Positions 8,156 through 17,561 of a DNA stretch of 64,000 nt are shown here, one piece after another. This DNA comes from UBA6107 sp964533735. GTDB lineage: Bacteria; Chloroflexota; Anaerolineae; Anaerolineales; Anaerolineaceae. A model generated the notes under the pieces. It did not search any database. It was not told where the DNA came from and saw only the letters and a program-made list of their open reading frames with translations. A program made the position numbers and the translations under genes. The DNA is taken from assembly GCA_964533735.1 (NCBI GenBank), contig CAZHMD010000003.1, positions 144,188 to 208,187 of the forward strand, read 5' to 3'. Position 1 is the first letter of the stretch, and the number at the start of each line of letters is the position of its first letter.

Positions 8156-9814
8156 ATGATACTTGAAGGATACGATTATGCTTGGTTGGTTGTATTGTTC
8201 ATTGCGCTCTTTTTCCTCGTCCGCCTGGTGGTTGGTATCTGGGCGAGTAGAAAAGTTCAGGACAATACCGATTATGTAGTTGCCGGCCGAAGACTGCCAA
8301 TTCACATGGCGGCTGCATCGATCATGGCAACCTGGTTTGCTGCTGAAACCCTGATGGGGGCGTCTGAGACCGCCTATGATTACGGTTTCCAGGGTGTTAT
8401 CTTTGACCCATTTGGCGCATCAGCTTGTTTGTTCCTCTCAGGGTTCCTGTTCGTACGGTTGATGCGGCGGGCAAAATACCTGACCATCGTTGATTTCTTT
8501 GAACGAAGATTCAACAAGCTCACCGTGGTTCTCACAGTGATCGCACAATGTTTGACCTATTTCTCCTGGACAGCAGCACAGATCGTGGCTGGCGGCGCCA
8601 TTGTTCAAGGTCTCTTCGGCATCGACCCGGTCTGGGGGATGGTCATCATCATCACCATTGTGGCGGCATACACCACCATGGGCGGTATGATGGCGGATAC
8701 CTTGCTGGACTTCTTCCAGATGTTCCTGACATCAATCGGGATTACCCTGGTCTTTCTCTTCATGCTCCAGGCAGTGGGCGGCTTCCCGGGGTTATTCCAA
8801 AACGCAGGCTCTACTTACGTTTCACAACCCTTCAAACTACTGCCAATCGCTGGTGAAGGTTACCTGGGTTATACAGGTCTAACGGGCTGGATGTACTGGC
8901 TGGCTGCGTGGATGGCAATTGGTTTGGGTTCAGTAGCCACACAGGACTTGATGCAGCGTTCCATGGCTGCCCGCAACCAGGCGACCTCGGTCTATGGCTC
9001 GTACTTTGCCGGCGTGCTCTACCTGTTCTTTGGCATTATGTCGCCATTGATCGGCATTATGGTCTACAAATTATCACCAGGGCTGGAGGATACTGGCTAC
9101 CTGCTGGTTTCCGCCGCCATGACCCACTTGCCTGCGCTATTGACTGCCATTTTCATCGCAGCACTAACCTCTGCCTTGATGAGCACCTCGGATAGCTCCC
9201 TGCTGGCCGGTGCTTCGGCGGTTACTGAAAACCTGATCCCACTCATCACCGGTAAAAAACTGGATGGGAAGAAAGCCCTATGGGCGACACGAATTATGGT
9301 AGTGGTCAACGCCGCCATTGGGTTGGCAATCGCCTTGTGGGCACAGACCATTTACGAACTCTCTGTCGTAGCCTGGACTTTGCTGTTGGTTGGGCTCTTC
9401 ACACCATTCGCGCTTGGCATGTACTGGAGGAAAGCCAACTCCGCAGGGGCGAATGCTGCCTTCATTGGCGGTTTTGTGATCTGGATCCTGGCGACCATCT
9501 TCTTCTTCAACACCGGTCTCGCTGGTCAATCCACAGCAGCCGTCTGTGAATATACCGCTGACATGGGTGTTTACAGCGATGGCTGGTGGTGCGCTTTCTG
9601 GGATTCGGTTTACATCGCGTCTCTAGTGGCATTCTTCTCAGCCATCATTTTGATGGTGGTGGTTTCGCTGGCAACGCAAAAGATCAGCCCACCGAGAAAA
9701 CTGGTGGATTACTACGGCGAACCACTTGATCCCAGTTTGAAACTCAACCTCGGTACACTGCCAATCCGCGATGCTTTCCGTAAGATCACCAAGGAAGAAA
9801 AGGAAATCACCTAG
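8156..9814 (+). CDS. Sodium:solute symporter (SSS family)
   Basis: A 552-residue inner-membrane symporter with about 13 hydrophobic segments. The N-terminal helix leads into DYVVAGRRLPIHMAAASIMATWF, the classical SSS signature region. MSTSDSSLLAGASAVTENL near residue 343 is the conserved TM8 region with the Na2-site serines and threonine. A short cysteine-containing loop with CEYTADMGVYSDGWWC lies near residue 463. It is probably co-transcribed with the upstream aminotransferase and may import its substrate or a related amine or amino acid; relatives carry sugars, proline, pantothenate and others. Confidence 0.92.
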   Translation: MILEGYDYAWLVVLFIALFFLVRLVVGIWASRKVQDNTDYVVAGRRLPIHMAAASIMATWFAAETLMGASETAYDYGFQGVIFDPFGASACLFLSGFLFVRLMRRAKYLTIVDFFERRFNKLTVVLTVIAQCLTYFSWTAAQIVAGGAIVQGLFGIDPVWGMVIIITIVAAYTTMGGMMADTLLDFFQMFLTSIGITLVFLFMLQAVGGFPGLFQNAGSTYVSQPFKLLPIAGEGYLGYTGLTGWMYWLAAWMAIGLGSVATQDLMQRSMAARNQATSVYGSYFAGVLYLFFGIMSPLIGIMVYKLSPGLEDTGYLLVSAAMTHLPALLTAIFIAALTSALMSTSDSSLLAGASAVTENLIPLITGKKLDGKKALWATRIMVVVNAAIGLAIALWAQTIYELSVVAWTLLLVGLFTPFALGMYWRKANSAGANAAFIGGFVIWILATIFFFNTGLAGQSTAAVCEYTADMGVYSDGWWCAFWDSVYIASLVAFFSAIILMVVVSLATQKISPPRKLVDYYGEPLDPSLKLNLGTLPIRDAFRKITKEEKEIT

Positions 9815-9848
9815 CTTTTTCAAGTGAACCGAGTTTAGTCCGAATAAA

Positions 9849-9882
9849 TTGGCGTCCAGGAAACGATTTACCTGGACGCCAA
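9849..9882 (+). terminator. Hairpin after the symporter gene
   Basis: A perfect 12-bp stem (TTGGCGTCCAGG and CCTGGACGCCAA) has a 10-base loop and lies 34 bases after the symporter stop. It lacks a clear T-run, so it may be a weak terminator or a 3'-end stabilising hairpin. Confidence 0.55.
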
Positions 9883-9942
9883 CTCTATCACACTATCGGT
9901 TATGATGTAAAATCAAGTTACCCTTTTTATCGAGGATCTTTT

Positions 9943-10461
9943 ATGCCCATTGACATTAAGTTCGTGCTGTTGGTTTTTGCGATCATTTTTCTGGCTGTGC
10001 TTCTAGTAAGCCGGGCGGTCAAGAAAGTAAGAAAAGACCGTGGCAGTACCGCTCCAGTTACGACGAAAGTAAGCACGAAACCTGAAAATATGCTTACGGA
10101 AGAACAATTCCAAAAAACATGGAAAAGCCTCTCCTATTTGCTCCTGGTTGCCGCCGCTGGTAGTCTCTACATGGTGTATACAGCGGTCAGAAGCGCTTTC
10201 GACCCACAATTAGCTCCTGTTGCCACCATTTACTGGATTGATGCGGTTTTCAGTCTTGCCGCTGCAGTGACTGCATTTTTTATCTGGAAGAAGAAAACCA
10301 AGACAATGGTGGTCGTATACTTCCTATTAACCTTAATCCCCATCGTCATGTTTATGTCGATAAAAGGAACACCATTTAAAATAAGTGCACTAAGCCACCT
10401 GTTTCCTCTGGTTCTCCTTTACTTTGTGCTCAAACCTGTATGGAACAACTTGGAAAACTAA
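9943..10461 (+). CDS. Hypothetical membrane protein
   Basis: Not recognised. The 172-residue protein has an N-terminal membrane segment (residues 5-22), then a basic linker (VKKVRKDRG), then about four more hydrophobic segments between residues 64 and 165. Two positive clusters (KKKTKT near 115) suggest cytoplasmic loops. It has its own gap of 128 bases after the symporter hairpin and is followed by a strong bidirectional terminator, so it is probably a single-gene unit. No catalytic motif can be seen. Confidence 0.75.
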   Translation: MPIDIKFVLLVFAIIFLAVLLVSRAVKKVRKDRGSTAPVTTKVSTKPENMLTEEQFQKTWKSLSYLLLVAAAGSLYMVYTAVRSAFDPQLAPVATIYWIDAVFSLAAAVTAFFIWKKKTKTMVVVYFLLTLIPIVMFMSIKGTPFKISALSHLFPLVLLYFVLKPVWNNLEN

Positions 10462-10474
10462 TAATCTGACAAAG

Positions 10475-10510
10475 AAAAAAGACCTCCTAAATTTCAGGGG
10501 GTCTTTTTTC
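10475..10510. terminator. Bidirectional intrinsic terminator
   Basis: The stem AAAAAAGACCtCCT/AGGgGGTCTTTTTT has a short loop and lies between two convergent genes. It has an A-run on one side and a T-run on the other, so it can stop transcription from both directions. Confidence 0.85.
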
Positions 10511-10521
10511 TTCCATGAATT

Positions 10522-11871
10522 CTAGATTATGTTGGTTATCGCTTCTTGGAAAACCTTGGTGTGATAGTCGATTTCCACCGCAGTGATATCCGGTGCGATC
10601 AATGCCATATTGTGAAACGGTGTCATTAGTATGCCGCGGTTCATGGCAACCAGGTGCATATAGCGGTCAAGGTCAGCATCTACCGCAGCTTCAGCATCAC
10701 CCCCATTACGGGGCAGGCTTTCACAGAACCAGTACTCGGATCGGCAGCCCAGGCGGTTGATGACCCAGGGAAGTTCAAATTCATCTATTATCCTTTTTGC
10801 CTCTTCAGCAAACCGGATCGCCAGGGGAATAGTGTGGGCGAAGGTATCTTTATTGAGGGTGTTCTCAAGGGTCGCGCGCATCGCTGCCAGAGATAGAGCG
10901 TTTCCTGCCAGGGTGCCGCCGATCCCCCCAACATCGGATTCATCTACCTTTATGCTCTTAGAAACCAGATCGCCGACTTCCTCTGAAAGACCATAGACTG
11001 CTGCGGGAATGCCACTGCCAATTGTTTTACCCACGGTCAGGATATCGGGTTTCAAGCCCATTTCACCGGTGTAACCTCCAGGACCCGAGCACATGGTGTG
11101 GGTCTCATCAATGATGAGCAGCGTGCCATATTTCCTGGTTAAGATACGTAATGCATCATGGTATCCGGGGTCCGGGTGGATGATTCCGATATTCGTCATC
11201 ACGGGTTCTGCGAGCACGCAGGCAACATCTCCGGGAGCCAGCGCTTGTTCGAGGGCGGGGATGTTATTCCACGGAATAACACGGGTGGTTACGACCGGGT
11301 TCACCTGAGGTCCAATTGCCCCGGGTCGTGGTCCGGGGATACCATTGTTAAGGGTGATAAAAGTTTCGTCTACAGAACCGTGGTAACAATAGTCGTACAC
11401 CAGAACATAGGGGCGTTTGGTGATGTGCCTGGCCAACCGTAGCACAAAGCGGTTGGCGTCCGTGGCGGTTAAAGTCGTCTGCCAGTATTTCAATCCAAAA
11501 CGCCGTTGAAGTTCTTCGCCTACCCAGATGGCATCCTCGGTCGGGAGCATGAAGGTAATACCTTTTTTTAACTGATCGGCGATTAGCCGCATTGGTTTTT
11601 CAGGGGAGTGGCCGACCATCGCCCCGGTATCTCCCAGGCAAAAATCGATGAAGTGTTGCCCATCCTCACAGGTAAAGGATGCGCCTTTGGCTTCTTTTAC
11701 AAACAAGGGAAACCCTCCCGCCCAGCGTACCATCCAATTCATGGGAACACCATCCAGCAGACAGTCTTTGGCGCGCTCATAGAGCTGGTGACATTTGGGA
11801 TGTTCTTTCTTAAACCGTGCCGTTTCAACCTGGAGCATATCGTGAAGTTTTTTACGATTGATCTCAGCCAT
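10522..11871 (-). CDS. Class III aminotransferase, glutamate-1-semialdehyde aminomutase-like
   Basis: A 449-residue PLP-dependent enzyme. The N-terminal 60 residues lead into FCLGDTGAMVGHSPEKP near residue 78, similar to glutamate-1-semialdehyde aminomutases. Further landmarks are YDYCYHGSVDE near 159, the PLP-binding aspartate in LLIIDETHTMCSGPGGYTG near 255 and the catalytic lysine K282 in VGKTIGSGIP. It is not a standard hemL: no haem genes are near it, and the N-terminal extension and GKTIGSG wording are those of transaminases annotated only by family. It stands alone, convergent to the hypothetical membrane protein, with GGAGAGG before the ATG. The substrate is unknown. Confidence 0.85.
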   Translation of the reverse strand: MAEINRKKLHDMLQVETARFKKEHPKCHQLYERAKDCLLDGVPMNWMVRWAGGFPLFVKEAKGASFTCEDGQHFIDFCLGDTGAMVGHSPEKPMRLIADQLKKGITFMLPTEDAIWVGEELQRRFGLKYWQTTLTATDANRFVLRLARHITKRPYVLVYDYCYHGSVDETFITLNNGIPGPRPGAIGPQVNPVVTTRVIPWNNIPALEQALAPGDVACVLAEPVMTNIGIIHPDPGYHDALRILTRKYGTLLIIDETHTMCSGPGGYTGEMGLKPDILTVGKTIGSGIPAAVYGLSEEVGDLVSKSIKVDESDVGGIGGTLAGNALSLAAMRATLENTLNKDTFAHTIPLAIRFAEEAKRIIDEFELPWVINRLGCRSEYWFCESLPRNGGDAEAAVDADLDRYMHLVAMNRGILMTPFHNMALIAPDITAVEIDYHTKVFQEAITNII

Positions 11872-11961
11872 AACCGCCTCTCCTCATCTGCAGATTATTT
11901 GGATTCTAAATAAAATTATAGCTGAACTGAAATTTAAGCAAAACCGTTGAAAATCAGGTTA

Positions 11962-13161
11962 TTACGGCAATTCTCTTAACAATCCCGCTCCATCTGCGGC
12001 CTGCGTCAGGTATATTTCCGCATTGAGCCCGGTCTTATCATGGAAGCGCGTGTGTAAAATCCTTACAAATTCTTCTTTTTCTGCAGCGCTCACCAGGTTG
12101 ACCGTGCAGCCGCCAAACCCTGCTCCAGTCATTCGCGCTCCAAAGCAAGGTTCCAGAGATTGGGCAATCTCCACCATAACATCCAATTCTGGACAAGAAA
12201 CCTCGTACAGGTCACGCAGGCTATTATGCGAAGCGTTCATACACATTCCAAAAGAGTCAATATCCCCCATTTCGAGGTAAGCACGTCCTGCGCGTGTGCG
12301 TTCAATTTCCTCGATAACATGGCGTGCTCTTTTTTCGATCTTTATGGGGAGCAAATTGGAATAGATATCATAATCCGTTAGATTAACATCACGTAACGAT
12401 TCTATTACGGGCATTTTACGTTTCAGCAAGTGAAGTGCGGTTTCGCACTCTGCCCGGCGAATGTTGTAACTCCCACTTGTCAACTTTCGGCGTATGGTTG
12501 TATCCGCTATGACGATGGCGAGATTCTGAGGAAGCACGATGGATTCCCATTCCAGTGAACGGCAGTCCAGATACAATAACTGGTTTTCAACGCCACATGC
12601 CGATGCAAATTGATCCATGATGCCGCAATTGACGCCAACGTAACTCATTTCCGCTTCCTGGCAGACAAGTGATCTTTCCATTAATGAAATTTGCTGTCCA
12701 CCCAGGTTTTGCCAACCCGTCATGAACGCCATTTCAACAGCGGCGGAGGAACTTAACCCTGACCCACGCGGAATATCAGAGGCAAAGACCCCGTTCATCG
12801 GATGAACGGAAACCTCTTTCTTGAGCAACGTGTGCATTACTCCGCCCGGGTATAGTCCCCATTCGGGTAATGGTGAACCATCGACCCGCGTTTTAGAATT
12901 TACTGAGTTATTATCAATTTTTAATGTGTCATCAAAATCCAGAGCAGCCAAAAGAGTTGTCGTGGATGATGCGGGCGAAAATGCCAGGTAAGTCGCCCGG
13001 TCTATAGCCGCCGGCATGACAAACCCGCCGTTATAGTCCACGTGTTCGCCTAACATATTCACCCTGCCTGGAGCGCGCACGATAAATTCAGGTGGGTTTC
13101 CGAACAAATCCTTGAATTTTTCTTTTATGCGAGCTATCAGATTGCGATTTATGAAGGGCAT
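11962..13161 (-). CDS. galK: Galactokinase
   Basis: Phosphorylates alpha-D-galactose at C1 with ATP, the first step of the Leloir pathway. GHMP-kinase motifs occur in order: the galactokinase signature GRVNMLGEHVDYNGG near residue 32, the phosphate-binding loop PRGSGLSSSAA near 130, and MTGAGFGGCTVNLV near 342. The length of 399 residues is normal. galT and galE are not in the window. It lies between a class III aminotransferase and thrS on the same strand, and is separated from thrS by a terminator. Confidence 0.95.
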   Translation of the reverse strand: MPFINRNLIARIKEKFKDLFGNPPEFIVRAPGRVNMLGEHVDYNGGFVMPAAIDRATYLAFSPASSTTTLLAALDFDDTLKIDNNSVNSKTRVDGSPLPEWGLYPGGVMHTLLKKEVSVHPMNGVFASDIPRGSGLSSSAAVEMAFMTGWQNLGGQQISLMERSLVCQEAEMSYVGVNCGIMDQFASACGVENQLLYLDCRSLEWESIVLPQNLAIVIADTTIRRKLTSGSYNIRRAECETALHLLKRKMPVIESLRDVNLTDYDIYSNLLPIKIEKRARHVIEEIERTRAGRAYLEMGDIDSFGMCMNASHNSLRDLYEVSCPELDVMVEIAQSLEPCFGARMTGAGFGGCTVNLVSAAEKEEFVRILHTRFHDKTGLNAEIYLTQAADGAGLLRELP

Positions 13162-13246
13162 CTAAGGAAGAATGTTGTCTTTCTGCCATAACTATGGCTG
13201 ATTGTATTTAATTATTATTCTATCATTTCCGTATTTTTTTAAAATA

Positions 13247-13279
13247 AAAATCCCGGGTCAGTCAGGTTCCCGGGATTTT
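13247..13279 (-). terminator. Intrinsic terminator of thrS
   Basis: The stem TCCCGGG/CCCGGGA is extended by flanking A and T runs, with an 11-base loop, just past the thrS stop. On the minus strand a T-rich tract follows. Confidence 0.8.
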
Positions 13280-13297
13280 CCATACTACTTCCCCAGC

Positions 13298-15082
13298 TTA
13301 TATTTTCTTCTGGATATCAGATTGAGCGCGTTTGATGAATTCGGTAACCGGCATTGGACCGGGATTCTCTCCGTTGCGCAAGCGTAATGCCACCAGGTTT
13401 TCCTCCTGCTCCTTATCACCAATTACGAGCATATAGGGAATCTTCTGGTTCTGGGCATCGCGGATCTTGGAATTCATGCGCTCGCCGCGATCATCCACCT
13501 CCACGCGCAAGCCGGCAGCTTTCAATTCACCGCTAACTTTGGCGGCGTACTCCAGGTGACGGTCAGCAATGGGAATGATAATCGCCTGGACAGGATTCAA
13601 CCACACCGGGAAAGCACCCGCGTAATGCTCGATGAGCACACCAAAGAAACGTTCCAGGCTGCCCAACAGGGCACGGTGCACCATGTATGGTCGGTGCGGC
13701 TGTCCGTCCTCACCAATGTAGGTGAGATCAAAGCGTTCGGGTTCATTAAAATCAAATTGAATCGTGGAAAGCTGCCATTCACGCCCGATGGCATCCTTGA
13801 CCTTAAGATCGATTTTGGGACCATAGAACGCTCCCCCGCCTTTATCGACTTCGTAATCTACACTAGCGCGCTTGAGAGAAGCTTCAAGAGCTTCTTCAGC
13901 TGCCTGCCACTGTTCCGGTTCACCTACTGACTTTTCCGGTTTTGTGCTCAGGTAAGCCTGGATCTCTGAAAAACCAAAACTGCGCAGGATGTGAAGGCTG
14001 AAATTCAATGTGAAATCGATCTCATCCGGCATTTGGTCTGGACGACAGAAGTGATGGGCATCGTCCTGCGTGAATCCGCGTACTCGCATCAAACCGTGAA
14101 GCACGCCACTGCGCTCATAACGGTAAACAGTTCCTTCTTCCGCGTATCTCAAAGGAAGATCTCGATAGGAGCGCAGGGCACTTTTATAGATATACAGATG
14201 GAATGGGCAGTTCATGGGTTTGAGGTAATACTGCTGTCCATCGATATCTAGTGGAGAGTACATGTTCTCTTTGTAGAAGCCCAGGTGGCCACTTGTTTCC
14301 CAAAGATTTGCCTTACCGATATGAGGAGTGTAGACAAAGTCATAACCTGACTTTTCGTGCTCTTCGGACCAGAAGTTTTCAATGATCTTGCGCATCTTGC
14401 CGCCCTTGGGATGCCAAAGGATGAGCCCCGCACCGATATCCTCATGGACGCTGTACAAATCAAGATCATGCCCCACCTTGCGGTGATCGCGTTTCTTGGC
14501 TTCTTCCACTCGCCAAAGATAATCTTTCAGCTCATCCGGTTTGCTCCAAGCGGTTCCGTAAATGCGCTGAAGCATGGGGCGCTTTTCGTCCCCTCGCCAG
14601 TAGGCTCCCGCCACTGACATCAGCTTGATCGCCTGAGGATTGATCTCGTTGGAGCTGGCGATATGCGGTCCACGACAAAGGTCCACAAATCCACCCTGGG
14701 AGTAAATTGAGATCTCAGGTTTCTCAGCGACGGGGTTGCCGTCCTCATCCATTTTGCCTTCTTCAAGCCCGGCGATCAGTTCCAGTTTAAAGGGTTGATC
14801 CTTGAAAAGGATCTTGGCTTCGTCGGCAGAGATGACTTTCCGTTCAAAATTGACCTTCCCCTGGATGATGCCGCGCATACGTTTTTCGATGGCTTCCAAG
14901 TCCTCAGGAGTTAGAGGACGCGGGAGTTCGAAATCATAGTAAAAACCATCCTCGATTGGAGGTCCTATTGCCACCTTGCCATCCGGGAACTTTTCAATTA
15001 CCGCCTGCGCCATGATATGCGCCGCAGAATGCCTGATCCGGTACAATTGTGAACTCTCATATTCCTGTTTTTTATCTGCCAT
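13298..15082 (-). CDS. thrS: Threonyl-tRNA synthetase lacking the TGS domain
   Basis: Charges tRNA-Thr with threonine. The start at 15082 has AAGGAG at the right distance; an upstream in-frame start lies inside the T-box leader and is rejected. The 594 residues begin directly with the editing domain (HSAAH near residue 19 and the CRGPH site near 138), so the N-terminal TGS domain found in E. coli ThrS (642 residues) is absent. The class II catalytic core follows with RYAEEGTVYRYERSG (motif 2) and, near the end of the core, RPYMVHRALLGSLERF (motif 3). The C-terminal anticodon-binding domain begins near residue 500. Expression is controlled by the T-box leader. Confidence 0.96.
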   Translation of the reverse strand: MADKKQEYESSQLYRIRHSAAHIMAQAVIEKFPDGKVAIGPPIEDGFYYDFELPRPLTPEDLEAIEKRMRGIIQGKVNFERKVISADEAKILFKDQPFKLELIAGLEEGKMDEDGNPVAEKPEISIYSQGGFVDLCRGPHIASSNEINPQAIKLMSVAGAYWRGDEKRPMLQRIYGTAWSKPDELKDYLWRVEEAKKRDHRKVGHDLDLYSVHEDIGAGLILWHPKGGKMRKIIENFWSEEHEKSGYDFVYTPHIGKANLWETSGHLGFYKENMYSPLDIDGQQYYLKPMNCPFHLYIYKSALRSYRDLPLRYAEEGTVYRYERSGVLHGLMRVRGFTQDDAHHFCRPDQMPDEIDFTLNFSLHILRSFGFSEIQAYLSTKPEKSVGEPEQWQAAEEALEASLKRASVDYEVDKGGGAFYGPKIDLKVKDAIGREWQLSTIQFDFNEPERFDLTYIGEDGQPHRPYMVHRALLGSLERFFGVLIEHYAGAFPVWLNPVQAIIIPIADRHLEYAAKVSGELKAAGLRVEVDDRGERMNSKIRDAQNQKIPYMLVIGDKEQEENLVALRLRNGENPGPMPVTEFIKRAQSDIQKKI

Positions 15083-15365
15083 TCTTACTCCTTCTTTTAT
15101 TAACAAAAAAATCCCGTCCCAACTGGGGCGAGAATTATCCTTCACGCGGTTCCACCCAGATTGACCCATTAGCTGGATCATCTCTGCAGACCTGTAACGG
15201 GGTCAACCGTTTTCCTTACTCGGAATTTCCTTTGGGGATCATGCTCTCAGGTGGTTTTCGTCATGTCTGCCTTGAAGGAATTTTCAGCCCGGATTCCTTC
15301 TCTCTATAAGGATGAACACGAGTACTCGTCCTAATCATCGCATGTATTAAGTTGGCTCAATTATA
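15083..15365 (-). promoter_or_regulatory. T-box leader of thrS with promoter
   Basis: On the minus strand a TATAAT -10 box (15360-15365) is followed by a leader of about 270 bases. It contains a Stem I region, the hallmark T-box TGGGTGGAACCGCG (15145-15158), which pairs with the tRNA acceptor end, and then a terminator (15112-15133). A candidate specifier is the ACC threonine codon within ACCACC at 15250-15255, just before TGAGAG. Uncharged tRNA-Thr would favour the antiterminator and switch thrS on. No convincing -35 box was found. Confidence 0.9.
15105..15133 (-). terminator. T-box attenuator terminator
   Basis: The stem TCTCGCCCCA/TGGGACGGGA (9 of 10 pairs) is followed by seven T on the minus strand. 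It lies between the T-box motif and the thrS ribosome site. Confidence 0.85.
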
Positions 15366-15462
15366 CACCAAATTAGACCCCCAAATGCGAATTAATGGAT
15401 TGGCGTAACGTAGAAAGAATTACTTGTATTCGGGGGTGTTTCTTGCCACTGACAACAGATTT

Positions 15463-16713
15463 TTAGTGCCACTTTCCTTCCATCACAATGAATCCTTCCG
15501 GTTTCTCATTTTGTCGATTCACGATCTTTCCGCCAACATCTACATTCCCTGTGAAGGCATCTTCAAGAAAATCTAATACCTGCCCCTTGTGTTCAATTGA
15601 CACAGATATATGTATAATACCCGGAGCAAGCGGAATTTTATCCACACGGCAAGTGATCGATCGGGATCCATTAGCTTCTTGCGGTACAGGTAAAGGAGTA
15701 TCACTTTTCAGACTGCAAATCACATCTCCCCTGGGTGAAGCTATCTGTAATATACATTGCGAATCTGCAAGATTACTGGTTGAATCAACTTCATAATTAA
15801 CTATGAAGTTAATTGGAGCTCCAGAAGTAAGCATATCGGTTGGATGGTCATAGTCATCGGTCAACCTCAGTGCCTGAATCCGGACAGGTGAATCCGTGGA
15901 GCGTTGCACGCGATCTGTGGTTTCGGTGTAGCCGCTTATTTGCAGGGAATGATAGTGTTGGACCGCTTTCCTAACATCTCCCATCGGATAAACAATTTCG
16001 CCATGATCTAAGACAAATGCCTTGGTGCAAAGACCCGAGACCGTGGTCATATTGTGGCTGACAAATAAAACCACTCCACCTTCTGAGGCGACTGCTTTGA
16101 TCTTCTGTAGACTTTTTTGCTGGAACTCTAAATCTCCTATCGATAACACTTCGTCTACCAGTAAAATTTGAGGATGCAAATGAGCTGCCACAGAAAATGC
16201 CAGGCGCACTTCCATGCCTGAGGAAAACCGTTTTACCGGGGTATCGAGGAAATCCTTTACACCGGAAAACTCAACGATCTCGTCGAATTTTTTCTTAATC
16301 TCTACCCGCGACATCCCAATAATAGCGCCACTGATAAAGATGTTTTCCCGCCCGGTTAATTCTGAGTGGAAACCCGTTCCCACTTCAAGCAGGGAACCGA
16401 TCCTGCCGGTAATTACTGCCCTGCCTGAAGTCGGTTGGGTTACCCGACTGAGAATCTTTAGCAGGGTGCTTTTACCGGCCCCATTTCGGCCAATAATACC
16501 GATGACTTCACCACTTTCACATTCAAATGAGGCATCCTTCAGCGCCCAAAAAGCAATCTTCCTCGGTTGGGAACTGCGGTCTCGCAGCTGCCGGGCAAGA
16601 TTCGCCAGATCATCCACGAGAACACGTTGGTTCTTCCTCCAACCCATGCCCACGTTAGGACGCAGGTTGTAGCGTTTCGAGAGTTTTTCAGCTTTAAGTA
16701 AAACTTCAGGCAT
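15463..16713 (-). CDS. Wzt-like ABC exporter ATPase
   Basis: ATP-binding subunit of an ABC-2 exporter for polysaccharide or teichoic acid-like polymers. It has Walker A GIIGRNGAGKST near residue 81, signature FSSGMEVRLAF near 162 and Walker B ILLVDEVLSIGD near 186. Residues 270-416 form a C-terminal beta-rich domain like the Wzt cargo-binding domain, which in O-antigen exporters recognises the modified polymer end. The start codon overlaps the stop of the permease gene by one base (TGATG), so translation is coupled. No glycosyltransferase cluster is adjacent, so the cargo is unknown. Confidence 0.92.
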   Translation of the reverse strand: MPEVLLKAEKLSKRYNLRPNVGMGWRKNQRVLVDDLANLARQLRDRSSQPRKIAFWALKDASFECESGEVIGIIGRNGAGKSTLLKILSRVTQPTSGRAVITGRIGSLLEVGTGFHSELTGRENIFISGAIIGMSRVEIKKKFDEIVEFSGVKDFLDTPVKRFSSGMEVRLAFSVAAHLHPQILLVDEVLSIGDLEFQQKSLQKIKAVASEGGVVLFVSHNMTTVSGLCTKAFVLDHGEIVYPMGDVRKAVQHYHSLQISGYTETTDRVQRSTDSPVRIQALRLTDDYDHPTDMLTSGAPINFIVNYEVDSTSNLADSQCILQIASPRGDVICSLKSDTPLPVPQEANGSRSITCRVDKIPLAPGIIHISVSIEHKGQVLDFLEDAFTGNVDVGGKIVNRQNEKPEGFIVMEGKWH

Positions 16714-17561
16714 CAGATCACATCCGCAAATTTTCGCTCGAGGCTATTGAAAATGACAAGGCCAATAATGAAGATTAATATCGAGGCAGCCACCGAATAT
16801 GCCAGAGACTGGAATGGAAAATCTATCGTACCGAATACCGCCCATCGAAACCCATTGATAATCCCAACCAGGGGGTTCAAGTCGTAGATCCAGGTCCAGT
16901 TTTCTGGGATGAGTTTTGCCGAATATGCCAGCGGGGAGGCATACATCCAAACCTGGATAACGAATGGCAGGACGTAGGTGAAGTCACGGTAATAAACATT
17001 GAGCGCTGCAAACATGACTCCAATCCCGATTGAAAGCACATAAGTGAGTAACAAGAAAATGGGAATCGACAGGAGGTTTAGCGTAAACTGAATTCTATAA
17101 ATGATCATCAAGACAACCAGGATGATACATGAAACGAGAAAATCAACGATCGTGGACAGGGCATTCGCAACTGGAATGATAATTCGCGGAAAGAATATCT
17201 TGGTAATCATGCGAATATCGCGAGTCAGGCTTACCCCTCCGCGCTGCAGAGACTGGGCAAACACATTCCATGGAAGCAAGCCAGCAAAAGCGAAAATAGC
17301 GTAGGCCACATCATCAGAAGGTGCCTTCATCAGCATACCAAAAATGAGCGTAAAAATAGCAGACGTGATCAAGGGCTGGATGATTACCCAGGTGACGCCG
17401 AGGAATGTTTGCCTATAACGCAAAGAAATTTCCCTGACCGCAAGCATCCAGAGCAGTTCCCTGTAAGCCCAGAGATTATGAAAACTCCGCCACCAGGAAT
17501 CTGTTTTTGGCTCAATAATGGTTTGGTGAACGCTTTTATTGCTTTCTTTACCTAAAGACAA
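16713..17561 (-). CDS. Wzm-like ABC-2 polysaccharide export permease
   Basis: A 282-residue membrane subunit with about six membrane segments in the ABC-2 arrangement. The N-terminal amphipathic part WRSFHNLWAYRELLWMLAVREISLRYRQ and the GVTWVIIQPL segment are typical of Wzm/TagG proteins. The C-terminal DLNPLVGIINGFRWAVFG is the conserved final loop. It is the first gene of a two-gene export operon, divergent from the NRPS-like cluster across a 372-base AT-rich gap. Confidence 0.92.
   Translation of the reverse strand: MSLGKESNKSVHQTIIEPKTDSWWRSFHNLWAYRELLWMLAVREISLRYRQTFLGVTWVIIQPLITSAIFTLIFGMLMKAPSDDVAYAIFAFAGLLPWNVFAQSLQRGGVSLTRDIRMITKIFFPRIIIPVANALSTIVDFLVSCIILVVLMIIYRIQFTLNLLSIPIFLLLTYVLSIGIGVMFAALNVYYRDFTYVLPFVIQVWMYASPLAYSAKLIPENWTWIYDLNPLVGIINGFRWAVFGTIDFPFQSLAYSVAASILIFIIGLVIFNSLERKFADVI

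Noticed and set aside
10522..11871. Calling this aminotransferase hemL
   Set aside because: It shares the fold and lysine motif, but there are no haem genes nearby and the sequence shows an N-terminal extension; only the family level is justified.
15083..15181. Longer ThrRS start at 15181
   Set aside because: The extension would be translated from the T-box antiterminator/terminator region; the start at 15082 has a proper ribosome site and a family-like N-terminus.
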